From assembly GCA_017881315.1 (NCBI GenBank), contig JADGRB010000003.1:1-60320 (forward strand): a stretch of 60,320 nt of DNA, given 5' to 3'. The first letter of the stretch is position 1. The number at the start of each line of letters is the position of its first letter. This stretch comes from Pseudomonadota bacterium (GTDB lineage Bacteria > Myxococcota_A > Polyangia > Fen-1088). A model generated the notes under the pieces. The model was not told the DNA's origin. It worked only from the letters and a program-made list of their open reading frames with translations, and searched no databases. Made by a program: the position numbers and the translations under genes. Of this stretch, positions 8,298 to 16,307 are shown piece by piece.

Positions 8298-9683
8298 ATG
8301 GACGTTCGATGCGATCGCTGTCAGACCGAATACGAGCTCGATGACGAGAGCGTAGCGGCCGGAGGCGCCTCCGTTCAGTGCACCTCCTGCGGGCACACGT
8401 TCGTCGTCGGTCGGGGACCCCGTCCCGGCCCCCCGGCGCCCGTCCCCACCATATCGACGCCGGGCGGGCCAACGACGTCGTCCTGGATGCTGACGACCGA
8501 GGAGGGGAAGACCCACCGCTTTCGCGATTCGACGACCCTCCAGAAGTGGGTCGTCGAGCGGCGGGTCGGACGCGCCGATCGCGTCTGTCCACCGGGCGGC
8601 GCCTGGCGGCGGCTGGGGGATGTCGACGAGCTACGACCATTTTTCGATGTGGTCGATCAGGCCGATCGGGCGGCGGCGGCCGCGCGTGTGGCGCGACCGA
8701 CGCGGCCGGAGACGCCGCGCGCCTCGGGGCAGGGGCGGAACGCCTACGTTTCTGACGACGCGGACGACGACGATATTCTCACCAGCAACCGTCGGCCGCG
8801 CCAGTCGGCGGTGAGCGCGAGCTTTGCGAGCCTCTCGCCGGAAGAGGATCTGGTCGCGGCGGGTCTCGGCTCTCGGCACGGCGGACGTAAGCTGGCCGGG
8901 GCCGCCGTCTTGGTGCTGGGTGTCCTCGCGGCCTACCTCGGCTTCAAGGGTCCGACCGGATTTCGATTGCCCTGGGGCGCCACCCCGGCGGCCGACAACA
9001 AGGCGGCGCCGGCGCCGGTCTTGACGCCTCCACCCGCCGCGCCGGCCGCGGTTGCCCCGCCGCAGGTGGCTGCGCCCCATCCGGAGCCGGCGCCAGCCGA
9101 ACCACCGGCACCGGCTGCCCCGACTGCCGCGGCCGCGCCGGCCCCCGCCGCGCCTGCCACCCATCCGATCCCCGCACCGCCCGACGAGCCGACCGCCCCC
9201 GCGCAGCCGGAGTCGCCGAAGGCGCGCGTTGGTGCGCCGACCGCCGAGACGGGACGCCCCAAGAGCTACAAGAATCTGGTCGACGACGCGGATCGTGCGC
9301 TCGACAACGGACAGACCGCCAAGGCACAAAAACTCTACGACGAGGCATTGAGGCTGCAGCCCAATGGCGTTGGCGCCGTCGCCGGGATGGCGTACCTGCT
9401 CCTGGATCGGCAAAAGCCGCTCGCGGCGGTCGACATGTTCAGGCGCGCGCTCACCAACGCCCCCGGCTTCGCGCCCGCTCTGTTCGGTCTGGGCGAGGCG
9501 TATCGGCTGGCGGGCCAGCCCGCGAAAGCCATCGAGGCGTACAAAAAGTATCTGGAGTCGTCACCGCCGGGATCGGACGCGCCCGCGGCGCGCCGGCAGA
9601 TACGTGAGCTCGAGAGTCAGGCGGCCGCGTCGCCGCCACGCCAGGAAACGCAGGCGCCCGCGGCGGCGACCTCGCCGCCCTGA
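8298..9683 (+). CDS. Zinc-ribbon / GYF-like / TPR membrane protein
   Basis: A 461-residue protein. Residues 1-38 form a zinc ribbon with CxxC pairs (CDRCQTEYEL and CTSCGHTF). Next is a domain with THRFRDSTTLQKWVVERRVGRAD and WRRLGDVDELRPFF, which resembles GYF_2-type modules seen in myxobacterial regulators. A single membrane helix (LAGAAVLVLGVLAAYLGF, about residue 200) is followed by a long Pro/Ala linker and C-terminal TPR units (KAQKLYDEALRLQPNGVGA and AVDMFRRALTNAPGFAPALFGLGEAY). The order implies a cytoplasmic zinc/GYF sensor joined through the membrane to a periplasmic TPR scaffold. It resembles AgmX/GltJ of the Myxococcus gliding machine in its N-terminal half, though orthology is not shown. 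Confidence 0.8.
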   Translation: MDVRCDRCQTEYELDDESVAAGGASVQCTSCGHTFVVGRGPRPGPPAPVPTISTPGGPTTSSWMLTTEEGKTHRFRDSTTLQKWVVERRVGRADRVCPPGGAWRRLGDVDELRPFFDVVDQADRAAAAARVARPTRPETPRASGQGRNAYVSDDADDDDILTSNRRPRQSAVSASFASLSPEEDLVAAGLGSRHGGRKLAGAAVLVLGVLAAYLGFKGPTGFRLPWGATPAADNKAAPAPVLTPPPAAPAAVAPPQVAAPHPEPAPAEPPAPAAPTAAAAPAPAAPATHPIPAPPDEPTAPAQPESPKARVGAPTAETGRPKSYKNLVDDADRALDNGQTAKAQKLYDEALRLQPNGVGAVAGMAYLLLDRQKPLAAVDMFRRALTNAPGFAPALFGLGEAYRLAGQPAKAIEAYKKYLESSPPGSDAPAARRQIRELESQAAASPPRQETQAPAAATSPP

Positions 9684-9699
9684 CACCCAACTTGCCGTT

Positions 9700-11271
9700 T
9701 CACCCCGCGGGGGGCTGCGACGCTTCGATGAGGTCGGCCATGGTGTCGAGGATGGCAACCAAGCTGTCGACGGGCGCCGCGCCCGCGACCGTGCCGGCGA
9801 ACGCGGGCGGCGCGTCTGCGATCGATGAGGGGTGCGCGAGCAGGTAGCGCGCGGCGCTTCCGTGCCAGAGCGTGAGGACGCCGTCGCCCTGCTGGCGTGC
9901 GACCCGATCTCGCAGATTCACGTCTCCGAGCGGCGCGTCGCCGTGCACGCTGAACTTCTGGTCGAAGGTCGGATCGCCGGTCTTGACGCGCGTGAGCTTG
10001 AGACGGTTCTCGGGGCTGCGTGCCAGCCAGCGGCGGTGCCGCTCGATGCTCGCGCTCGGCTGATCGTGCCCCGCACGTCCGACGGTGGTGTCGAGCTCGA
10101 CCAGCGTCCCGCGGCGGCGCAGCAGCTTGATGGCGATCGGATGGCCGCGGCGGTGGGTATGGATCCGACTGACCTCCAGCTCTTCCTCTTCGACGACGAC
10201 GGCCTCGGGAGGCGCGTCGTCCGGCTCGGTCCCGTCGCCAGCGGCGCCGGCGAGTCGGCCCACGAAATCCCGCCAGTCTCCGGCGGAGACCCGGGGCCGG
10301 CTGTGATCGGCGTAGGGTGCGGCGCGCAGCTCACCCACCGCCAGCGCGACCAGGCCGAGAAGGGACAACGAAAGCTCGACGGGCGACCCCGCGTCGTATC
10401 CCCCGAGCGCCAGCAGACCGAGCCCGTACCCGGTGAGGCGCATTCCCCCCTTGTCGGCGCAGAGCTCGGTCGTCGCGTAGGTCCAGCCGAAGAAGGCGAC
10501 CACGTAAGCGACGCCCGCGAGCGAGCCTGCAGCCGGAAGCTCCATCCGCAGGCCGTAGAGAGCGCTCGCCTGCATGAGGTCGAAGCGGAAGGCGAGGCCC
10601 AGGACGAACAGGATCGTCAGCGTCGCCGCCGTCGCCAGCGGAAGCACAAAGTGGCGCTCGCTCCATGGTCGCGGCGAGAGCAGCAGGGGCGCGCCGGCGG
10701 CGGCGATGACCAGGGTCGCCTCGCCACCCCGCGCCAGCGCGGTGGCGGTCTCCGCCCCCTGCCCCCAGCCGGCGCCCAGGATCGCGACGGCGTGAAGAAT
10801 ACCCGGCAGCGAGAAGAGAACGACGCCCGCCTTGACGCGCGCCAAGGTGGGCGTGCGAATAAAGGCCGCCGCAGTGAGCAGCCCCAGAAACGCGAAGCTG
10901 GTCTCGAGGTACAGAAAAAACCGCGGTGCCAGCTGCCCGCGCAAGATCGCTTGACCGGAAAAAACTGCGAAGACCAGCGCGATGACGACGATCGAGAATC
11001 GCATGGCGCGGGGGTACAGCTCGCCGCGCCGAAGAAGTCCGGAAAACGAGGCGACCAGGACCGACAGCGCGAGGACCGCGGTGAGCTGGAACAAAAATGG
11101 CCCGCAGGCAGCCAGCGCGGCTGCCGCGTGGGACCCCCCGCCCAGGGAGAGCGTGGCGCGGGGAAAAAACAGCCGTCCGGCCAGCCGGTTGAGGCTGAGC
11201 TCGGCAGCGGCGACCGCAACCAAGGCAGCCGTCAGATTCCCAGTGCGCACGCGAGGTCTCGCGGTTTCCAT
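9700..11271 (-). CDS. Polytopic membrane protein of unknown function
   Basis: A 523-residue protein with about ten hydrophobic segments in the first 320 residues, then a soluble C-terminal part with an acidic patch (EAVVVEEEELEVSRIHTH) and a basic RRRG segment. The ATG at 11271 places the first membrane helix right after the N-terminus. No transport, enzymatic or signalling motif is recognisable. It converges on the zinc-ribbon/TPR gene with only 16 bases between the stop codons, leaving no room for a separate terminator. Confidence 0.7.
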   Translation of the reverse strand: METARPRVRTGNLTAALVAVAAAELSLNRLAGRLFFPRATLSLGGGSHAAAALAACGPFLFQLTAVLALSVLVASFSGLLRRGELYPRAMRFSIVVIALVFAVFSGQAILRGQLAPRFFLYLETSFAFLGLLTAAAFIRTPTLARVKAGVVLFSLPGILHAVAILGAGWGQGAETATALARGGEATLVIAAAGAPLLLSPRPWSERHFVLPLATAATLTILFVLGLAFRFDLMQASALYGLRMELPAAGSLAGVAYVVAFFGWTYATTELCADKGGMRLTGYGLGLLALGGYDAGSPVELSLSLLGLVALAVGELRAAPYADHSRPRVSAGDWRDFVGRLAGAAGDGTEPDDAPPEAVVVEEEELEVSRIHTHRRGHPIAIKLLRRRGTLVELDTTVGRAGHDQPSASIERHRRWLARSPENRLKLTRVKTGDPTFDQKFSVHGDAPLGDVNLRDRVARQQGDGVLTLWHGSAARYLLAHPSSIADAPPAFAGTVAGAAPVDSLVAILDTMADLIEASQPPAG

Positions 11272-11447
11272 CGAGAATGCGCGAGTATACAGGATGGTCA
11301 CCCGGAGGCGCCGCGGCCATCCAGTCCGGTCAAGGGCACCCGGCCATCTGTCGAAGGTTCGATGACGGGCGGTCTCGCGGTTTACAAATTACCAAAGCGG
11401 GACCGTCGACTTTTCATCGCTGTGGTAACATTCTAACTAGGGATCCT

Positions 11448-11759
11448 TTGGTCAGCGTTACTGCCCGAAAAATCCGTGACCATGGCCGGGAGCGCGCCTC
11501 CTTGGGCATCGGGCGAACATATGCGGGTTACCTCATCAGCTATCCCAGCGTCGGGCGCGGCATGGTGATCTTCCGCGATCCGAACGGCCATCGCATGGTC
11601 ACCACCCCGGTCCGGCGAGTGCTGGGCGACGCCGGTGGCGATCAGATCTATGTCGAAACCGAGAACTCGGTCTATCTGCTGACGTTCCGCGCGGAGCCAC
11701 TTCACCAGATGCCGCACGCGCTTGCCGCCGTGACCGGCAGTCGCCACCGCAAGGGTTGA
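11448..11759 (+). CDS. Small hypothetical protein, TTG start
   Basis: A 103-residue basic soluble protein of unknown function. A TTG at 11448 is the likely start: TAGGGA lies a few bases upstream, and the conserved-looking sequence (VTARKIRDHGRERASLGIG) begins just after it. A longer frame reaching back to 11277 would overlap the start region of the divergent membrane protein and is compositionally unlike protein. The body is rich in short beta-strands (AGYLISYPSVGRGMVIF, then DQIYVETENSVYLLTF). Confidence 0.55.
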   Translation: MVSVTARKIRDHGRERASLGIGRTYAGYLISYPSVGRGMVIFRDPNGHRMVTTPVRRVLGDAGGDQIYVETENSVYLLTFRAEPLHQMPHALAAVTGSRHRKG

Positions 11760-11800
11760 CGCTCGGCGAAAAGCTGACGCAGCGGCCCCACCTGCGTAAG

Positions 11801-11820
11801 CTGGGCCTGCGCAGGCCCAG
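11801..11820. promoter_or_regulatory. 20-base perfect palindrome
   Basis: CTGGGCCTGC followed by GCAGGCCCAG is an exact palindrome with no loop, 41 bases after one stop codon and 33 bases before the start of the cytidylyltransferase/transaminase fusion. It could be an operator for a dimeric regulator of that gene, or the stem of a terminator for the small gene upstream. Confidence 0.5.
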
Positions 11821-11853
11821 GATGACGGATCGGTCTTTGCTCACAATCCCCAC

Positions 11854-13803
11854 ATGATCACCCGCGCGCTCATCTTGGCCGCCGGCAAGGGTGTTTCGAT
11901 CGGCGAGGACGGCCACCCCAACTGCTTGACACAGGTCGGGGGCGCCAGTCTCATCGAACGGACGCTGGGGGTTCTGCTCGATGTCGGCATCCAACGAGTC
12001 GCCATCACGGTCGGTTATGGCGGCGCCGCGGTACGTCGCCATGTCGCGGGCTCGACGCGATTGACGGCGGCGGCCAAGCGGCGCCTGACGTTCTTCGAGA
12101 ATCCACAGTGGGAGGGGCCGAACGGGCTGTCGGTGCTGGCGGCGCGATCGTTCGTCACCGAGCGGACCCTGCTGCTGATGTCGGATCAGATCGCGGCCCC
12201 CGCGCTGCTGCGCGAGCTCGGCGCGCTCCCCGCCGCTTCGGGGCCCACCGTGTTGGCCGTCGATCGGGATCTGCCTCGGGTGTTCGACATCGACGATGCG
12301 ACCAAGGTGAAGCTCACCGCCGATCGGGTCACCGACATCGGCAAAGGCCTCCGGTCCTACGACGCGGTTGGCACCGGGCTCTACGTGATGGCGCCGTCCC
12401 TCTGCCAGACCCTGGAACAGTTGCCGCGGCCGTCCCTGACCGAAGGGGTCGCCGCCGCCGCCCGCGAGGGGTCGGTCGTGGGATACGACGTGGGCGCGAA
12501 GCTCTGGCAGGACGTCGACGCGCCGGAGATGAGGCTTCATGCCGAGTGGCTGCTCCGGGTCTACGGCGACGAGCTGGCGCGCCCCACGATGCAAGCCGAT
12601 CCCTCACACGCGGGCAGCGCGGCCGGGACGCTGGCGCTCATCGAACGACTGCTGGCCGAGAAGGATCAGCCGGGCTACGTCCTCTTCAGCCCCGGGCCGG
12701 TGATGACGTCGGCGCGGGTCAAGGCGGCGCTGGTCCACCACGACGTCTGCCACCGAGACAGCGACTATTCCGCCGTCGTCGAGCGTCTGCAGCAGAAGCT
12801 GCGACCGGTATTCGGCGCCTCGCCCGCGCACGAGATGTTGCTGCTGACCGGCTCGGGCACGGCGGCGATGGAGATGGCGATCTCCTCGGTCGTGGCGCCG
12901 GGGAAGAAGCTGCTGGTCGTGGCCAATGGCGCGTTCGGGGATCGACTGGACGAGATCGCCGCGCTGCACGGCATTCCGCGGGTCACGTTGCGCTTCGTCT
13001 GGGGCCAGCTGCCGAACGTGCGGGAGGTCGCGCGGGCGCTCGAAGGCGATCCGGAGATCTCGACGGTCGCGATGATCCAGCACGAGACCTCCATCGGCCT
13101 TCTGAACCCGGTCGGGGAGATCGGGCGGCTCTGCCGAGCGCGGGGCGTCACCTTGATCGTCGATGCCGTCTCGGCGCTGGGCGCCGAAGACGTCGACGTC
13201 GTGCGCGACGGCGTCGACATCTGCTACTCGTCGGCGAACAAGTGCCTGCACTCGGTCTCTGGCGTGTCGTTCCTCTGTGTCGCACCCGAGGTCTGGCCGC
13301 GGATCGCCGGCATCGCGCCGCGCGTGTACTACCTGGATCTGGTCCGCCACCGGCGCTATCTCGAGGAGCTGCGGCAGACGCCGTTCACGCCCGCGGTTTC
13401 CTCGTTCTTCGCGCTCGAGACCGCGCTCGACGAGCTCTGTGAGCAGGGCGGCGTTCCGGCCCGCCGCGAGCTGTATCGAAAGCGCAGCCTGCGCATTCGC
13501 CGGGTATTCGCCGATCTGGGCTTCGAGTCGTTCACCAACACCGGCCGTGAATCGCACACGATCTCGATGTTGCGCCTGCCCGACGGCCTTTCCGTCGACG
13601 AGCTCTACGACGGAATGAAGGCGCGCGGGTTCATCATCTACCGCGCCAAGGGCGAGCTCGGCACGCGGCATGTCCAGATCGCGAACATGGGCGAGCTGTC
13701 CGACGCGACCATCGACGCTTTTCTGGGCGCGGTCGCGGCCGTCGTCGGCGAAGCGCGTCGCGCCGGGGCCGAGGTCGCGCGCCCGGTGCTCAAGTCGGTT
13801 TGA
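11854..13803 (+). CDS. Cytidylyltransferase-like / 2-aminoethylphosphonate transaminase fusion
   Basis: A 649-residue two-domain protein. Residues 1-240 have a sugar/choline-phosphate nucleotidyltransferase fold (RALILAAGKG, LLLMSDQIA, WQDVDAPEM). Residues 265-640 are a PLP-dependent class V aminotransferase of the 2-aminoethylphosphonate-pyruvate transaminase (PhnW) type: YVLFSPGPVMTS, LLLTGSGTAAMEM, LIVDAVSALGAE and the PLP lysine K463 in SSANKCLHS. Fusions of this kind (PntC-AEPT) activate aminoethylphosphonate as a CMP derivative for phosphonate-modified lipids or glycans. Odd point: the signature GxGxR...PK of the first domain reads GKGVSIGEDGHPN, lacking both the usual Arg and Lys. No PEP mutase gene is in the window, so the phosphonate role is inferred. 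Confidence 0.85.
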   Translation: MITRALILAAGKGVSIGEDGHPNCLTQVGGASLIERTLGVLLDVGIQRVAITVGYGGAAVRRHVAGSTRLTAAAKRRLTFFENPQWEGPNGLSVLAARSFVTERTLLLMSDQIAAPALLRELGALPAASGPTVLAVDRDLPRVFDIDDATKVKLTADRVTDIGKGLRSYDAVGTGLYVMAPSLCQTLEQLPRPSLTEGVAAAAREGSVVGYDVGAKLWQDVDAPEMRLHAEWLLRVYGDELARPTMQADPSHAGSAAGTLALIERLLAEKDQPGYVLFSPGPVMTSARVKAALVHHDVCHRDSDYSAVVERLQQKLRPVFGASPAHEMLLLTGSGTAAMEMAISSVVAPGKKLLVVANGAFGDRLDEIAALHGIPRVTLRFVWGQLPNVREVARALEGDPEISTVAMIQHETSIGLLNPVGEIGRLCRARGVTLIVDAVSALGAEDVDVVRDGVDICYSSANKCLHSVSGVSFLCVAPEVWPRIAGIAPRVYYLDLVRHRRYLEELRQTPFTPAVSSFFALETALDELCEQGGVPARRELYRKRSLRIRRVFADLGFESFTNTGRESHTISMLRLPDGLSVDELYDGMKARGFIIYRAKGELGTRHVQIANMGELSDATIDAFLGAVAAVVGEARRAGAEVARPVLKSV

Positions 13804-13822
13804 TCGGACGCGGGCCTTCGCG

Positions 13823-14602
13823 TCAGCCGACCGTCATGCCGGCGGAGCTCCCCGGGTGGCGCCGGCGGTTCTTGCCATCCCAGGGCACCACGTCTTTCCG
13901 CGACTTGCCGGGCGGCGTTTCCAGCATCTCCAGGCAGGCTTGACCGTTGCTGCCGTCGTAGAGAGGGCAGCGCGACTCGAAGAACCCGGAGGTCGCGAAG
14001 TTCGAGGGGCTGGTGGACGCGTCGTTCGCCGTCGGGTTGACGTCGAGGACATCGTTCGAGGCGGCCCGAAAGCAGCGGGAGACGAACTCGGAGCAGAACA
14101 GGCTGTCCGGGGTCGCGTGGGCGTCCTTGGGATTGAGCGTCCGCCCGAGCAGGATCCGGATGCCCAGCTCGATGAGCCTCCAGTAGCCGTACTTGACGCC
14201 CAGCATGGTGAGCGCGGCATTCAAAAAATCATCTTCCTTGAACACGCCCCGTTCGCGCAGCTCGTGTCGCAGCGACCACCAGTCGACCTTGCCCTCGTAT
14301 CTGCACACCATCTTGCTGGCCGGGAGCACCTCGACCCCGCGCGTGTCGGCCTGGAACGCGACCACGCGGCTATTCCAGCGCGCCAGGATCGCGACGTGCG
14401 AGTAGGGCGAGTCGGAGAGCCGCTCGATCGCGCCCGACAAGAGGCGGTTCCCGCGGAACAGCAGCAGGTCTCCGGTGCGGATCTGCTCTCGGAGCTCCTG
14501 ATACGTCTTCTGCTCGGGATGTACGCGGGACCGCTGCACCTTCCAGCGCTTGCGCACGCTCGGCAGGGCCGGCACGTTCGACGGCGGGTCTTCGGCGCTC
14601 AC
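13823..14602 (-). CDS. Permuted NlpC/P60 (YiiX-like) papain-fold protein
   Basis: A 259-residue protein with the permuted papain fold of the YaeF/YiiX family. It has a strand with RTGDLLLFRGN, a histidine in SPYSHVAILARW and, toward the C-terminus, the nucleophile region SLFCSEFVSRCF, giving the His and Cys of the active site in permuted order. These proteins act as hydrolases or acyltransferases on lipids or peptides; the substrate here is unknown. A GTG at 14602 is the best start, although no clear ribosome-binding site precedes it. No signal peptide is obvious. It converges on the transaminase fusion with 19 bases between the stops. Confidence 0.75.
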   Translation of the reverse strand: MSAEDPPSNVPALPSVRKRWKVQRSRVHPEQKTYQELREQIRTGDLLLFRGNRLLSGAIERLSDSPYSHVAILARWNSRVVAFQADTRGVEVLPASKMVCRYEGKVDWWSLRHELRERGVFKEDDFLNAALTMLGVKYGYWRLIELGIRILLGRTLNPKDAHATPDSLFCSEFVSRCFRAASNDVLDVNPTANDASTSPSNFATSGFFESRCPLYDGSNGQACLEMLETPPGKSRKDVVPWDGKNRRRHPGSSAGMTVG

Positions 14603-14681
14603 GAAAAGGAAACTTACCGCAGCCTGAATATTCCTGTCAGCCCGCGCTGACGCCCCCCCGCCGGTGCTAACCTCGGCGTCG

Positions 14682-15728
14682 ATGCGCGCCGCTCTCTTCC
14701 GCCGGCACGGCGGTCCCGAGGTGATGGAGATCGGCGACGTGCCGGTGCCGACGCCGGGGCCGGGGCAAGCGCAGGTTCGCGTCCGGGCGGCGGCGCTGAA
14801 CCACATCGACCTCTGGCTGCGCCGGGGGCTGCCCGCCCTGCAGGTTCCGCTGCCGCACGTTTCGGGCGGTGACGTCTGCGGCGAGGTCTCGGCGCTCGGC
14901 GCTGGCGTCAAGGCGATGGCTGGGACCAACGAGGGGGATCGGGTGGTCGTGAACCCGGGAATTTCTTGCGGCCGCTGCCCGGCCTGTCTCGCTGGGCGCG
15001 ACAATTTCTGCCCCGACTATCAGATGCTGGGCGAGCAGACCTGGGGCGGCCTGGCGGAATACGTGGTCGTCCCGGCCGCCAACCTGGTTCCGGCGCCGCG
15101 CGGACGTATTGCCCTCGACGACGTCCAGCTCGCATCGATTCCGATCGCCTTCATCACGGCGTGGCAGATGCTGGTCGATCGCGCCCGCATCCGGCAGGGG
15201 GAGACGGTTCTGGTTCTCGCCGCCGGCTCGGGCGTGGGGACGGCGTCGATCCAGATCGCGAAACTCTACGGCGCTCGGGTGATCGCGACGGCCTCGACGG
15301 ATGAAAAGCTGGCGGCGGCGCGGGCGCTCGGCGCGGACGAGACCATCAACCACAGCGCATCGGACATCGTGGCCGAGGTGAAGCGGCTCACCGGGAGGCG
15401 CGGCGCGGACATCGTGGTCGACCACGTGGGCGCCGCGACCTTTGGGAAATCCGTGGTGGCCTGCGCGCGCGGCGGGCGGATCGTGGTCTGCGGCGCGACC
15501 ACGGGGTTCGAGCCGGTGTTGAACCTCCGCCATGTCTTCTGGCGGCAGCTCAGCATTCTGGGCTCGACGCTGGCCAGCAAGGCTCGCCTGCCCGAAGTCC
15601 TGGAGCTCTTTGCGGCCGGGCGGCTAAAGCCGGTCGTCGATCAGGTTCAGCCGCTGGAGGCCATTGCCGAAGCCCACCGCCGACTCGAATCTCGGGCGTC
15701 GTTTGGCAAGCTGGTCTTGACGCTGTAA
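14682..15728 (+). CDS. Zinc-dependent medium-chain alcohol dehydrogenase
   Basis: A 348-residue NAD(P)H-dependent oxidoreductase of the medium-chain dehydrogenase/reductase superfamily. The N-terminal GroES-like domain contains PHVSGGDVCGEV and a structural-zinc loop (CGRCPACLAGRDNFCPDY). The Rossmann domain has LVLAAGSGVGTASIQIAK, followed by VDHVGAATFGKSV. Length and motifs fit zinc alcohol dehydrogenases or quinone oxidoreductases; the substrate is not predictable. ATG 14682 gives the usual family N-terminus (MRAALFRRHGGPEV), so upstream in-frame codons are rejected. It is transcribed away from the papain-fold gene. Confidence 0.9.
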   Translation: MRAALFRRHGGPEVMEIGDVPVPTPGPGQAQVRVRAAALNHIDLWLRRGLPALQVPLPHVSGGDVCGEVSALGAGVKAMAGTNEGDRVVVNPGISCGRCPACLAGRDNFCPDYQMLGEQTWGGLAEYVVVPAANLVPAPRGRIALDDVQLASIPIAFITAWQMLVDRARIRQGETVLVLAAGSGVGTASIQIAKLYGARVIATASTDEKLAAARALGADETINHSASDIVAEVKRLTGRRGADIVVDHVGAATFGKSVVACARGGRIVVCGATTGFEPVLNLRHVFWRQLSILGSTLASKARLPEVLELFAAGRLKPVVDQVQPLEAIAEAHRRLESRASFGKLVLTL

Positions 15729-15767
15729 CCAGTTGGAATTACATGTGACCTACATATCCCAAAGACC

Positions 15768-15796
15768 TTGACAGCCGGCGCCAGCGACCATAATCT
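15768..15796 (+). promoter_or_regulatory. Promoter of the isc operon
   Basis: TTGACA (15768-15773) and TAATCT (15791-15796) are separated by exactly 17 bases, a near-consensus sigma-70 type promoter. Transcription would start near 15803, about 19 bases before the merR-type start codon. This is one of the strongest promoters visible in the window. Confidence 0.8.
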
Positions 15797-15816
15797 AACC
15801 TTTACGTAAGGGTTAG
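15795..15816. promoter_or_regulatory. Operator-like dyad on the isc promoter
   Basis: A 22-base inverted repeat, CTAACC-N10-GGTTAG, with the inner bases also symmetric (20 of 22 positions). It overlaps the end of the -10 box and the predicted transcription start. A regulator bound here would block RNA polymerase, so it is most likely the autoregulatory site of the MerR-type protein encoded 6 bases downstream. Classical MerR sites instead lie between -35 and -10 with a longer spacer. Confidence 0.7.
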
Positions 15817-15821
15817 GTTTT

Positions 15822-16307
15822 ATGGATGTCCTGGCAAATAGTCTGACGCTCCTCAAGGTGGGCGAGCTGGCGAAGCGGACGGGCAAGACCGTCCGGGCGA
15901 TCCACCTCTATGAGGAGCTGGGCCTCATCGCCCCCGCCGTCCGGTCGAAGGGAGGCTTTCGCCTCTACCACGACAAGGCGGCCAAGCGGATCGACTGGAT
16001 CCAGAAGCTGCAGGAGCTGGGGTTCTCGCTGACCGAGATCAAGGCGTTCTTGCGCGACTGGGAGCAGTCCAACGCGGCCCCGAAGGCGATGGACCGGGTG
16101 CGCGAGATCTTTTCCGACAAGCTGCGCGAAACCAAGGAAAACGTGGCGCGCCTCGAGCGGCTGGTCGGCGATCTGACCGAGACCCTCGCCTACATGGACA
16201 GCTGCCGCTCCTGCGAGCCGACCCACAACCAAGCCGAATGCGGGACCTGCGGTATTCACGGCCACGGCGGCCAGGCTCCGCTGCTGGTCGAAGGGATCTC
16301 ACGATGA
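15822..16307 (+). CDS. MerR-family regulator of the isc operon, with C-terminal Cys cluster
   Basis: A 161-residue transcription regulator. An N-terminal MerR winged-helix domain ([21 protein letters not shown], then [17 protein letters not shown]) is followed by a dimerising coiled coil ([19 protein letters not shown]). The C-terminus has four cysteines (C128, C131, C140, C143) and nearby histidines, in the region where SoxR carries its [2Fe-2S] cluster, although the spacing is different. Its stop overlaps the iscS start (ATGA, 16304-16307), so it is the first gene of the operon and probably senses Fe-S or metal status in place of IscR. Regulation of the operon is inferred from position and the promoter dyad. 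Confidence 0.88.
   Translation: MDVLANSLTLLKVGELAKRTGKTVRAIHLYEELGLIAPAVRSKGGFRLYHDKAAKRIDWIQKLQELGFSLTEIKAFLRDWEQSNAAPKAMDRVREIFSDKLRETKENVARLERLVGDLTETLAYMDSCRSCEPTHNQAECGTCGIHGHGGQAPLLVEGISR

Noticed and set aside
11277..11447. Longer N-terminus for the small protein at 11448
   Set aside because: It would cover the divergent gene's promoter and has no protein-like composition; the TTG has a better ribosome-binding site.
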